The position numbers and the translations under genes were made by a program. The notes beneath the pieces are model-generated. The model was given only the letters and a program-made list of their open reading frames with translations. It was not told the origin of the DNA and made no database searches. DNA of 64,000 bases from Lamellibrachia columna (taxonomy: Eukaryota; Annelida; Polychaeta; Sabellida; Siboglinidae): NCBI GenBank assembly GCA_963662155.1, contig OY759271.1:42237500-42301499 (forward strand). The letters are read 5' to 3'. Below, piece by piece: positions 12,717 through 25,800 of the stretch (positions are counted from its first letter, which is position 1; every line of letters starts with the position of its first letter).

Positions 12717-13060
12717 ACTGTGAATATTGCTACACTCAGCATACGGTGTACTGTGAACATTGACACGCTTCACCGGCATGGATTTATGAAACAGTGAATA
12801 TTGCTACACAGCATACAGTGTACTGTGAACAATCATCATGCACTTGGCTCCCAGATGGAATAATGTAGAATCTTGCAGCCGTCGTCCATTCAACACAAGA
12901 AATGTCGGATTCAACAGTGAAATACTGTAAAAAAATTATAAACATTACATCATGTTGAATTGCACAACGTAAAGTTAACATTATTTTATGAAGCAGTGAC
13001 TGAAATATAAATATTGCTGTACTGAACCTGCAGTGTAATGTGCAGTCCCATAATATGTAA
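12716..13060. repeat. Dispersed repeat related to 37430-37925
   Basis: Phrases such as gtgaatattgctac, cagtgtactgtgaac and cattacatcatgttga recur here and at 37.4-37.9 kb in the same orientation, often more than once per block. This suggests a diverged, internally repetitive family of about 200-bp monomers. No coding capacity. Confidence 0.55.
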
Positions 13061-13194
13061 TAAATTGTGTTATATTTATGCAATGGCATTGTTTTTCTTC
13101 ATAAAAAAACATTTAGCACTCTGTGGAACACCAATTAGTATATATTTCTCAAACAATTATTTCACCGTTGTCACTATGCAAGATTATTTTGGTA

Positions 13195-13226
13195 TTCTTT
13201 ATGTGTGTGCGTGCGTGCGTGCGTGC

Positions 13227-13265
<39 letters not shown>

Positions 13266-13344
13266 GGGAATGAAAGTCCAGGCTCTGCCAAAAGTTATAC
13301 AAATATCTTCATAATCATGGAATTAATGGCTTTTTATTTAAATG

Positions 13345-13376
<32 letters not shown>

Positions 13377-13387
13377 TGCATGCGTGC

Positions 13388-13432
<45 letters not shown>

Positions 13433-14160
13433 GGGAATGAAAGTCCAGGCTCTGCCAAAAGTTATACAAATATCTTCATAATCATGGAATTAATGGCTTT
13501 TTATTTAATTAATATTTTATTAATTGTAATTAGCAATTGTTGATTTATTAATTGAGTTACTATTAATGATGACTAATGTATATTTATGACCCTACTTAAT
13601 GTGTTTTGAAATTATACAAATATATTCATAATGACGGAAGTTATGGCCTTTTATAAAAAGGTGTTGACCTATTGCATTTGCACATTAATTAGCCAATATT
13701 GATTTATTAATTGCATCAATTGAGTTATGTATATTTTATGACCCTGTTTAATGAGTTTGTAAACCCTGAACAAATTATGCAAATATCTTCATAATCATGG
13801 AAGTTATGGCCTTTTATTAAAAGGTGTTGGCCTATTGAGGTTGCGCATTAATTAGCCAATATTGACTTATTAATTGCATCAAATAAGTTACAAGTGTGTG
13901 TGATGTATATGTATGACCCTTGTTAATGAGTTTGTAAACCCTGAACAAATTATACAAATATCTTCATAATCATGGAAGATATGGCCTTTTATCAAAATTT
14001 GTCAGTCAGTTGACTTCACGAACTAATTAGCCAATATTGACTTATTAATTGCATTAACTGAGTTACTATTAATGATACATGTTTGGACTATATATATATT
14101 TATGACCCTACTTAATGTGCTTGCAACTCCTGAAGAAATTATTAAAATATATATACAAAC
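13195..14160 (+). repeat. Degenerate satellite, about 150-175 bp monomer, 5-6 copies
   Basis: The phrase acaaatatcttcataatcat followed by ggaa..atggc recurs near 13298, 13468, 13616 (diverged), 13780 and 13955, with linked blocks such as attagccaatattgacttat and gtttgtaaaccctgaacaaa. The first two copies are almost identical and carry GTGC/TA microsatellites. Later copies are diverged, which indicates a recent duplication at one edge of an old array. Confidence 0.75.
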
Positions 14161-14164
14161 AAAA

Positions 14165-15375
14165 AAGTTATGTCATTTTAAACAAAAAAGTTATGCCATT
14201 TTAATCATACATTTATTAAAAAATAACACAAAAATGAGAGACTTGCCTGTATACGAGATACACAAAATGTTTGGATTTTAACCGCATTAAAACCGCAATA
14301 TCTTTGGATCTAACAAAGATATATTGATAAAATAAATAGTTTTGGGTTCCTTTACATGTCACCTTTCACTTAAATCAATTGCCAATGTCCTACCATGAGA
14401 TCTCATTTTTGTTTGAAGTGCCTAAAGTAAAAGATCCCATGCAGGGAAATGGAAAAAACCTGTCATGGACTCACTAACTCTAGAGAAGGACACTCGTAAA
14501 AACCAGGAGGACCACATTGGAAAAAAGTGTACTTTGGTGTGCTTTAATGTGTTATTCCCTGTATTACTAGATACCAAAAAATAAAAAAAACAACAAAGTT
14601 CTTTCACTTTTTCTTTGCTCAGGTTGGATTATAAGTTGCTTACAGCGATGAGGTCATGTCATCAAGAAATGGTCATAATCTTGTTCACATCTCATCTGTG
14701 TTCATGAACTAACAGTTATTACATTAATCATCCAGTAGGGCAGTGTGCTGACTCCGTTTCCATGAACTCTGATTCTGACAACTGATTCTACTGTACATGA
14801 AACAGGGTTCCGACCTTTTCCTTATAACAGATAATTCCAGGACATTATTTAAAACTTCAAGGACAAGTCATATGTCCTCAAATGAGATAAATCATGAATA
14901 GATGACACATTTCATAGTGAAAACTTTAATAACGTGCAAAGTCTTAACTGTGGCAATATTATGCATTCAGCATAAATAAATTTATCTAATCATCGCCCTC
15001 CAGAGTCTATTTTGTTACAGTGGTCGCAGTGATATGATGATATTTACATGCATTTTCTCTCTTGGAAATATCCTGGAATTCTAGCAGTGACAAAAATCAA
15101 AGACTTTTTCAGGACATAGATATAAGTGTTTTTCCTCTCCAGGTTCTGGAAGTAAAAAATAAGAAATCCAGTATGTTACAGGTTTTCCAGGATGTGAAGG
15201 AACTCTGCAAAATAGTATAATTCAATCAATCAATAAATCAAAAATATTTATTTATTTATGGTAGTCATAATTAATCTCGGGTCAGAAAAACAGGCAGTTG
15301 AAGCACAAACTTATGTTTACTCCCTACTACAAAGTTGCTAATTACAATGCTGACACGGGTAAACCCTGTACTGTG
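14165..15375. other. No recognised gene
   Basis: AT-rich sequence without a recognisable exon, RNA or repeat family that I could define. Confidence 0.35.
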
Positions 15376-15380
15376 ATATT

Positions 15381-17440
15381 TAACAAGTTCCAGATGGCAA
15401 GTGGACAAGGAAGCCATTGGCTTATCGAGAGTCTACAAATTTTCTCATCTATGTATAGCCTGCTCCTATCAAATATCTGTCAATTCTATTTTTAAACATA
15501 TTCACACTACTAGCAATAACGCAATCATTTGGCAGTTTGTTCCATTCATTTATCACCCTCTGTGAGAAAGGGTACTTTCTCATGTCCAACCTACACTGCT
15601 CCTTAACTAATGCTGCTTTGTGTCCTCTGGTTCTACTGCCTTCTTTAAGTTTGAAGAACATATTCCTGTCAACATCCTCATAACCATTCACTATTTTAAA
15701 CACTTCTAGTAGGTCTCCTCTTAGTCTCCTGGTCTCTAGTGTTGTCAAACCACATTGTAATAAGCTACTTTCGTAACTAAGTTCTCTCAATTCTGGAAAC
15801 ATTTTAGTTGCTCTTCGTTGTATTCTTTCTAGCTTGTCTATGTCCTTTTTACGATATGGCCTCCATGCTTGAATACAATATTCCAAATGTGGTCTAACTA
15901 TTGCTTTGTACAGGGGTACAATTAGCTGTTTCTCCTTATACGTGATAGTTCTCCTAATTAGCCCTAGAATTTGATTTCCTCTCGAAGCAGCAATACCACA
16001 TTGCTCTGAAACTTTCATGTCAGCACTAAATGTTACTCCTAAGTCCTTTTCTTGTGTGGTTCTACCTAGTACAGCATCCCCATTTTATATTCTTCTTCCA
16101 TGTCCATGTGTATACATTTACACTTCCCAAAAGTGAATAACATTTGCCATTTTTCTGACCATTTAACTAATTTATCTAGATCATCCTGTAAACCTTATTT
16201 ATCTGTATCATTAGTAACCAGGGTTGAAAAAAATCATGATTTAAAAAAAAAAATTAATCGGATTTTTAAAAATTTAAATTGGATTTATTTGATTTTTTTT
16301 ATTTATTTGATTTTTTTTAAATCTGGTATATAGATATTTATATAGATGTTTAAATTTGTAAACTTTTTCAAATATTTTCAAATCGATTTGGGTTCTTGTC
16401 TTAACAGAGGGTACATGATTTTTGCTTATATAAAGACATTAGACAATGTCCACAAAGCCTCACCCCCCTGTAGTTGCATAATCTGTCTTGGAAAGGAAAG
16501 CATGCTGTGTGTCTGTGGCTGTAGTAGTGGTAATTATTGTTTGCCTATAGGGTGGATTAGCACCTGTCCAGGGCTCTGTGTACTCTAAGGGTCTCTAACC
16601 AGAATACAAACTGGTACAGTATTAAACTGAGTCAACATACTGAATTGGTAACAACTAGCACAAGCTATAAGTGGACTTTAACTCAGGGCTTCTGTGTTGA
16701 AAAGATACTTCCTCTGGAAGACAAGTTTGTGTGGCTTCACTGCATTCAGAAAGGGAATAGCTCAAACATACACAATGTCATAAAATATATGACTATCAGG
16801 CTATCTGGTGACAATACAGCTAAACAAGTGTGTGCACTTTGTGTTTTGTATTAAAAACATACAAAACTTTGTTGATCTCGATGCTTGTAAACAATTATTT
16901 GAGTTAAATTCATATAAATCAGCGATAAAAAAAACAGAAGTCAAAAAAATAATAAATCAATGATTTTTTTGGAGCGATTTAAATCATGATTTAAATCAAA
17001 CAACCCTATTAGTAACCTTTCTGAATACTTTTGTGTCATCTGCAAATTTGAGTACTTTGCTAGATATGTCATCTTCCAAATCATTTATATATATATTAAA
17101 AACAGTATAGGGCCTAATACTGATCCCTGTGGTACCCCACTCAAAACAGATTTCCAGTTTGAAATCTCACAATCTACTATAACTCTCTGTCTTCTGTGTG
17201 TAAGCCACTTTTCTATCCAGTTGATTACATCATTACCTATGCCATGGGCTTTTAGTTTAAGTAACAATCTATGATGTATTACTTTATCGAAAGCTTTCTG
17301 AAAATCTAAGTAGACAGCATCCACTGGTGACCCGTCATTTACCCACTTTGTAATTTCTTCAAAAAAACAAGAGATTAGTTAGACATGACCTTGCTTTTAG
17401 GAACCCATGTTGAGATGTATTTATTAATTTATGCAAAATA
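15381..17440 (-). mobile_element. CR1-type LINE, 3' part, split by a hAT-like insertion
   Basis: Reading on the minus strand, 17325-17085 encodes RT motifs (YLDFQKAFDK, SGVPQGSVLGPILFLIYI), then the FADDTK region near 17050. After the inserted element, 16018-15449 gives the C-terminal domain ([45 protein letters not shown]). The tail near 15381-15450 matches the CR1 3' end found elsewhere in the window (ccaatggcttccttgtccac). It is inactive: 5' truncated, frameshifted and interrupted at 16219-17008. Confidence 0.88.
16219..17008 (+). mobile_element. hAT-like non-autonomous element (790 bp), copy 1
   Basis: Termini cagggttg...caacccta are flanked by a perfect 8-bp direct repeat ttagtaac (16211-16218 and 17009-17016). 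Subterminal regions are rich in nested palindromes of aaatcatgattt. The eight-base target duplication and CAGGG-like ends fit the hAT superfamily. There is no transposase frame. Inserted inside the minus-strand CR1 copy, so it is younger than that copy. Related copies lie at 21098-21964 and 56926-60295. Confidence 0.85.
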
Positions 17441-17654
17441 ACAACACAAGTCCAGCGTAGATTGAAATAGGCCAAAGAATGACATTTAGATTTATTAATT
17501 AAGGAGCAGGAAATTAGGCAAGCATACACCATCAAAATAAGATACATCCAATAATCCCAGCAAGCATGCCGGCCCCCAAAAGGTGTTTACACATAATTAG
17601 TAAATCCTGCCTATCAGCTACCCACTACCAGTACTATCTGTACCACCACTTACA

Positions 17655-17800
17655 AAAGGCGATAAGGGAGGTGAGCAAGGGAGAATGTGTTATAATGGGT
17701 GATTTTAACCATGGTCATATACAATGGGAATCATTAGAGAGTGCTGGAGGTGACGACCATCAGTTTCTACTTCTAACACAGGATTGTTTCCTGTTGTGTT
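17655..17800 (+). mobile_element. CR1 endonuclease fragment
   Basis: Plus-strand codons read EVSKGECVIMGDFNHGHIQW, matching the endonuclease region of the CR1 element at 34.75 kb. Isolated fragment. Confidence 0.85.
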
Positions 17801-17844
17801 GTAATGTATTGTTGAGGAATTGTAATTGTAAAACTGATTAGAGG

Positions 17845-18940
17845 CATTGGTTTTGACATACTTCTGAGCTCAGAAATTGTCTTTATTGTATTGTTGCTCT
17901 CCTCTTTGTCCCTGAAGACCGTATTGTATTGTATTGTAATGTTAATATTCTGTGGAACTACTGCACCACATATATCAAAGCCACTTTGTTTCATATTATA
18001 ACTATAAAAATGTTGCTTTAAGAGCGATTTCAATGGTTCTGTTTAGCTGATGGAAGCTGTATTGAAGTTGCTTGGACAAATCAACTTCAACATCGTTAAT
18101 GTTGAGTTCAGGTAATTTTTTTCCATTTAAGAAATACTGTTAATTGTCATTACCTTGAATCTATGTAACTTGTCATTCATAATCATGTGGTTGAACCGAC
18201 TTCCATGTTGTTTATCTTGGGTAAATATTGTTTATTTAAAAAGGGGGCGATATGGCAGCTAGAATTATGTTTTTGAAAAAATTACTGAAAATGTGTTTCC
18301 ACTATATTTCAATAGCTTTTATTTTTAATATCAATAAAGTTCACTTTATTAACAATGACGTATATCTAATTTATTTTTAGTCATGGATAAAGCTTGCATC
18401 TACCATGCAATCAATGCCATTATTCAATCTTTTATGGCCATTTACAAGAAATGACATTTTGGCAACGAGAAATTACGACACTCTGTAATTTAAAATGATA
18501 CGGCCATCTCGTTTGCATTGTTGTGTTCACCTGCATATTCTCTAAGCATTTTCTAAAACATGTTTGCAATATCTTGGGGATAGTGTATAAAAATGTGTTG
18601 ATAAATGTTGCATTTAGAATATCATAACTTTGAAAATTCAGAAGAAAAATATTCATAATGTAGGAATTTTTTTTAGAACTTGTATAGTTAATTAAGCAAA
18701 TGGTGACTGAAAGTATTATTATAAAATAGCCATTACTTTTTTAAGTGTTATATTTTACATGGGCTATAGTTCCTTCATATTTTGTTTGTTGCCATGGAAA
18801 TGGATCTGACAGAAAAAGTTCAAGATATGTTTTAATCAGTAAGACCCACTCTACAGTTTGGGCATAAAACATTGCACTAACTATGTAAATTAAATCACAT
18901 GTCTCCCCTTGAACCTGCCTCAACAGTTCATTTAGCCCAT
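17845..18940. other. Possible retroposon tail, then no recognised gene
   Basis: The segment ttctgagctcagaaattgtc (about 17862) followed by gtattgtattgtattgtaat (about 17922-17941) looks like a LINE or SINE 3' end with a pentamer tail. The remaining AT-rich sequence shows nothing assignable. Confidence 0.35.
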
Positions 18941-18944
18941 TGTG

Positions 18945-19300
18945 AATCAGGTTCGTTCACGTTCAAATGTGTAATGTGTGAATAGATTAAGTAATAGGCA
19001 CAGTCAAATAGAGTGCATATATTTGGTAAAAATTAATGAAAGAATTGACTTAGATATTCTTCACATCAGGTAACTTGCGAATAGGTGAGGTACACATAGC
19101 CCTTTTTGCCGTTTTTCCATTGAATTTCAGTTTGGCTGAATAAAAATTAGTTTAATAGTTTGTCCAGTGATTTCATTACAATTAAATAAATTAAATTTTC
19201 ACAAACGAGCTAGCACATCTTGGTTGATGTTAGATTGGTTAATTTTTGTGTGAAATGAACCTGAAGCGAGATGAGGGAAACATTTAATCACGCAGGCAGC
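18945..19300 (+). repeat. Dispersed repeat, copy 1 (related to 51530-51920)
   Basis: Collinear matches to 51.5-51.9 kb include aatcaggttc, gttcaaatgtgtaatgtg, tagagtgcatat, taatagtttgtccagtgatt and tttttgtgtgaaatga. No inverted ends or coding capacity were seen. Its class is unknown. Confidence 0.55.
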
Positions 19301-19365
19301 TTTAATAAATATTGTCTGTTTTTTAATGTGCATGTGGATATTTTGATGTAGAATTGGTTCTTCAG

Positions 19366-22300
19366 GTCAGGCAGCGTTGTGGTGGATTACAAGGTGGTCG
19401 TAGAGAAACGCAAAGCATCTGAGACACTTGATGCTATTCTAAACAGCATCAAAACTGAAGGAAGGAACAGAACATTCGGGAACTATACCATGGATGCTGG
19501 GACAGGTAAATGTGGCAAATTGTTACTCCTCACAAATGTATGGGAATCGACCCCAGTAGAAGCTTTGGTCATTTCTTTCTGTCCATGTTGGGCCTATACA
19601 TAGGGGGCTAAATACAGATTTATGGTGCAAGTAGACATGGAGGTTTGTATGCAACATGCTATACTTGGTGCATGAACAGTTCCTGTTGCATCCTTTGGTA
19701 CATCCACAGGATATGGTCTCGGTCATCTGCAGTGGGCAGGTATGTTGTGTTGATGCCACTGGGACAAGCTTGCCATCATCCAGAACCCACCCATATTCTT
19801 CATACGGTGGGATGATGGGCTTGCAGGCATGAACACTCTTATATATCATAGTTGCATAAGCCGCATGTGTCAAATGCAGAAGAAAAGCATATTATGTTCT
19901 CCAATGCAGAGATGTCTTGTATCTCATCCACTAAGGCTGTGAAGGAAGGGAAGTGAATGACATTGTGCAGGTCCCTGTGCAGCACACATCTCAAGGATGG
20001 GTAGGTAGTTATCTGGTGCAGTTCGAAGTTTTCGAACCAACAGTTCTGGCAGATCTTTCAACAGTGTAGAAGCGTAATACACGCATATGACAATGTCGTT
20101 TGCATGGATTATCACTCATTCCACGTCTTCATTCTGGACACAGTGTGAAGAATTACTCTGGTGTCTGCTTCCAGTTGAGTGGACTCAAGGTCAGACACAT
20201 CTGTGACTGAACCCTGTGTAGCCATTATGCTCTTACTTTCTTCCTTGAAGTCACCGCCAAAATACAGACAACTCAAACTCATGGTTGGTACTAGCTGCTC
20301 TTCCTTGCTCCGTGTCTCACAGAGAAAGCTCAGAAGTCCCGCCTTGTTGGCTGACACAAAGAGGAACTCCTGCGGGTCAGGAGCTCTATACTGCTCACTT
20401 ACCTCAGACAGCCTTGCTGGTCATGACAAGGCATACATGTGCTGCTGCACGGACGATTTGAGGCTTCGGAAACTACCAGTCACAGCGGAAATGTACAATG
20501 CTTATACCAGCAGGAACATCTTTAATAAGATTATTATTGTAGCATCTTGCAATGGCTCCCAATGTTTTATAATTTGTAATAATTGTCCCACAAAAGTTAA
20601 TAACGGCCCTGTTATGTCTATATATTCAATGCATTGCATCTTGTTATACACTGGTTAATACAGGGAGGCTTACGAACTTGCATAGCAATTTTGCGCCATG
20701 GCGTCTTCTTGCGAAACGTTTTTTTCTCGTTTGATAATCATTAGTATTTAACTCCAAACAACAGTTCTAACAATTTGTTTGCACTCACTTAATGATATAA
20801 TTGTTAGTGAATTAGAATGTTTATCTCTTGGGCAAATGTATAATGTTTGTAAAAAAATGGTATAGTCTTAGTTTAGCAAAAACAGCAGCAACCAGTATAC
20901 ATCAACTTGGCAGAACCTCGGTTTCCATGCTACGATCATCCAATTTACGGTGATTCTAGGTGTTTACTGCACTTAACTAATACTTAACTACTTTCTGGGT
21001 GTTTATAGCACTAACCCGTCCATATTTGAGTGTAGACAAATGGCTGTGAGCTGCTGTTATCTCCCCAAAAAGGGCAAAACATTCAGTCAGATAGGGTCAG
21101 GATTGTTTGATTTAAATCATTTGATTTAAATCATTGATTTAAATCATTGATTTAAATCATGATTTAAATCATTGATTTAAATCATGATTTAAATCACTCC
21201 AAAAAAATCATTGATTTATGATTTTTTTTACTTCTGATATTTTTAATCGCTGATTTATATGAATTTAACACAAATAATTGTTTACAAGCATCGAGATCAA
21301 CAAAGTTTTATATGTTTTTTAATACAAAAGCACAAAGTGCGCACACTTGTGTAACTGTATTGACACCAGATAGCCTTACAGTCAAATATTTTATGACATT
21401 GTGTGTGTTTGAGCTATTCCCTTTCTGAATGAAGTGAAGCCACACAAACTTCTCTTCCAGAGCAAGTATCTTTTCAAGTCAGAAGCCCTGAGTTAAAGTC
21501 CACCTAGAGCTTGTGCTAGTTGTTACTAATTCAGTATGTTGACTCAAGTAAGACAGTCTGGGCTACAACTGTTTAATACTGTACCAGTTTGCAGTCTGGT
21601 TGGAGACCCTTAGAGTACACAGAGCCCTGGTCAGGTGCTAATCCACCCTCTAAGCAAACAATAATTAGCACTGCTACAGCCACAGACACACAGCATGCTT
21701 TCCTTTCCAAGACAGATTATGCAACTACAGGGGTGAGGCTTCGTGGACATTGTCTAATGTCTTTATATAAGCAAAAATCATGTACCCTCTGTTAAGACAA
21801 GTACCCAAATCGATTAGAATAGAACACGTTTGAAAGAGTTTATAAATATAAACATCTACGTAAATGTATATATACCAGATTTAAAAAAAAATCAAAAAAA
21901 TCCGATTTAAATCAAATAAATCCGATTTTTTTTATTAAAAAAATCATGATTTTTTTCAACCCTGGATAGAGTTACAATGCTAGTTCGCAATAGGGTTGGA
22001 CGTGTGTGTTTAAGGGTTTCCTACATATTACCAGTAGTTTACAAGGTTGTCCACCCAGGTTGTTTACAAGGTTGTCCACCCAGGCTGTGATCCTAGATAT
22101 ATACATAGATATATTTTGTGGAGGCAAACCTTTTACAGCATTCCATGTCTGTTGGACATATTTGGTTCCCCGGGTACTAGCCAATCAGCTATGTATGTGG
22201 AAACCAGTTTTTTTAGATACTGAGTTTTCTTTCTTATATCATATACACAAAAGGCACCAGATTTACATGTTCTGTTGGTTCTTGTGCACAGTTCATTACA

Positions 22301-22678
22301 ATGTTTATACTCTAATTAGTTGATAAACAACAGTTTGTAAATTTTATGACTGATACATTAAGTACCTAATAAAGTAAATGATTGGTTGTTTGATAAAGTT
22401 TGTGTACATTAAACTAACGTGTTTGAATACTTCCTATGCTGAATGATTCAAATTCAACATTCAGAGTCAACATTAAAATTCAACATTTAGATTCAAATTG
22501 AAGAAAGGAACAACATGTATTTAATGCATGTATATCAAGTCCGCTTGCAATTATATGTTATTGCAGATAGTATAAGTTACAAGTAGGTGTAATAATAACT
22601 ATTTTGAAACAGTTGTATGTTATATGCAATACGTAACTCAGGCACAGCTAAAATAGAATTTAGTGTTGTTTGGCAAGC

Positions 22679-22776
<98 letters not shown>

Positions 22777-22795
22777 GTATATATATGTATGTATG

Positions 22796-22873
<78 letters not shown>

Positions 22874-25800
22874 ATATATATATATACATATAATGTTGTT
22901 CTCATTGACTCTGTATTCATGGGACAGAGCATGATGTATACAAGTACCAAGGCCACATGAGAATCACCAGTGAGACATATGAGGCAGAACTGGCCGATGT
23001 CAGTAGCACCAAGTACAAGAGTCTCTCAAGTGATGTCAAGGCAGAGGTAACTTCTTTGTGTGATTGTTTCTAGATCTTTCTAGTAGGAGAACCTGTTAAT
23101 ATATCCTGTCCCCATAGCCCGAGTGTTATTGCTAAACCAAAACCTTCCTGTTGTTTGCATACAGGGTGTTGAACACGTGTTTTGTTAACAACCCTAGTGT
23201 CAGCCATTACAAATGTAAATTAGGTGGAATATGTATGTGTTTTGAAGCAGTAGTTGTCTTCATATCAGCTACAGCCCATGGGGGCCGTATATATTCTCCT
23301 GCCACGTTCTCGCCATCGTGCAATATGCAGACCTCCAGCTGTCCACTACCTCGTATTGATATAATATATAACACTTCTATTGCGTTAAAATCCTCGGGAA
23401 GCCAAAGCTCAGCAGAGGACCAAAGCAAAAGGGGTAAGGCAGTTTCTAATTAATTAGCAGTTCCAGTTATAAACAGTTGGAGTGATACGTTGAGGAGCTA
23501 TGGAGGATAAGCGAGTTTAGACAGGTCAATTTTTAGTGTATGACAAATGTTATTATGTTTCCTACAGACTTAATGCTAACAGGGAGTGGGTTCCAGAATC
23601 ATTGCGGCAAAGGTCTAGTTCCGACATTTGTAAAAGTAAATTAGAATTAGATGATCGAAGTTGTATAGGCTGTCTTGCGGTTCGCCTTCATGCTGGCTTG
23701 TTCTCTCATTCAACTTAGCCTTCGATTGATGTTAAAACTAGACTAGTTTCAGAATGGTGCAAGTGTTATTTAAAAATAAATTAACATTGTAATCCACACT
23801 TTGTAATCCACATGGGTTGATTGATTATTTTCAGGTGCAGGCTGTGTTCTGGAACTCAACAGTAGGTGGCAGTGTGGTGGACATGACCGACATCTTCTTC
23901 ACGTGAGTGTCACTGGACATGTAGCAACAATGATTTCTGCATAATATTTAAATGCATTGGCTGACTTAACAAGAGTCCAACAGTTGTACACCTATGGGTA
24001 ACTTGTCTGTATGAGATATATGTAAAAAAAATTTAAAGCATATTCACACAGCGGCTAGCATTTACACAATCAGTAGGTAATGTGTTCCATTCATTTATCA
24101 TCCTCTGTGAGAAGTTAATGTCTTAAAAACTTCTGTTTGATATTCTCTTAATCTCATTGTTGTATCATTTTGATTGATATGTGTTTTTCATGGAAAGTGT
24201 GTAAAGGTGTTAATTTTCATTTAGTGTTGTAATTCAGTAAAGTGGCTGCCGTTATACCAATAAAATTTGGTCTTTGTAACGGTCTCCTTGACCCATTGAA
24301 ATATGTTTCTTTTTAAAACCGCAGCTAGCAGAAGCAAAGTAATAAGTTTTTTATTAATTAAAATAAATTCATTAGTGCACTTTATATATTATTAGGATAT
24401 GTGAATTTATACTTAGAATTTTTTACGAACGATACTGTTCTTAAGTGCTGTGGTAATATTGTTGTATAATTTTGGGTGTAATAGGCATTTCCGATTTCCT
24501 TGTATAATACGGTGTACTCTGTTATGGCAGCAAGGGCAGCATCGTGGTTGACTTCATTCTACATCTGGACAGTGTCACCAACACCGATGTGCTACAACAT
24601 GTACTTGTCAACAGTGTCAACAACAATGGTGGTGAACTTGGTGACTACAGCGTGGATGCCTCCAGTATCACTTTCTCTGGTTAGTGCTCACTAGAATGAT
24701 AATATAATAATGATAACATAATAACAATAGTTTGAGTCATGTTAATGCAAAACATATGTACACACAATGCAATACAATACTCATTTAAATCATGCATATA
24801 AAAAGATATAATACATCGTGCGACCAGGGTAATTACAATCATATTGTACTAAAATCTTGTGTTGAAAATGGAGAGAACAGAAGTGTAGACTTACGTGCTC
24901 TCTCCTCTATTACATTGAATTAACTTTGATAGTTCATTATTCACTGCAGCTAGCTTGTGGGTGGTGACGGGAAAAGACTGTTATATCATTATTTCTTTTT
25001 AACAATATTAAAAAAATTCGAAGAAATTGGTTGAGAGAGAGAAAGGAGAGAGAGACACTGTTATCTATATTTACAGCACAGCGATACAGTAGTTTTTACC
25101 GGGAACCATTACCTAATAATAAATTATACTTATTACGATTGGTATACTTATTTTATTACCAGATACCGTATAGTTTCCAATAGAAGCTAATAATACTAAT
25201 AGTGCACCCCCTTTTCAGAAGTGAAACCATGTGAGAAAACATAAGATTTTCAGGAGTAAAGCACACAGTTACAATAACATTGGCATGAGAACCATGTGTA
25301 AAGATCAATAAAGCATTCACACATTTCCGTTTAAAAACAATAGCGTATAATGCTAATTAGCACACTTGCCTAAAATTTAGCAATATATTTATTAGCTTGC
25401 ACCCCTTTTCAGAAACTAATAAACATGCATCCAAGCCTTCACAGTGGCGCAATGTGCGTCTATTGGAATCTGTTGTAGTTATTTATTTTAGTTAGTCCAA
25501 TATACGGCTGGTTTTATTTCACATCTTTTTGTAAAATATGAAGGAATAATGATTAGTGTTACCATAAACCGTTACATTTGAGTTTTGTCTTCATTCTTGC
25601 AGACGTGTTAGAAGAGAAAAAAGGTAGGTACCTGCTGTATTCGTATTAATATTTGTTGTTCATATTACTAGTTTTTGTTCGTATTACTAGTTGTTCGTAT
25701 TACAGTAATAATTTTAATGAAGATATATAATGCTCATTTGATGTAAATTTTTATTTAGGTTTGTGCATCTATGGGTTCATTGATTATAATGTAAGATTAT

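Noticed and set aside
16346..16854. Coding frames inside the hAT-like element (and its copies at 21.6 and 60.1 kb)
   Set aside because: They lack transposase motifs and the frame is not conserved between the three copies.
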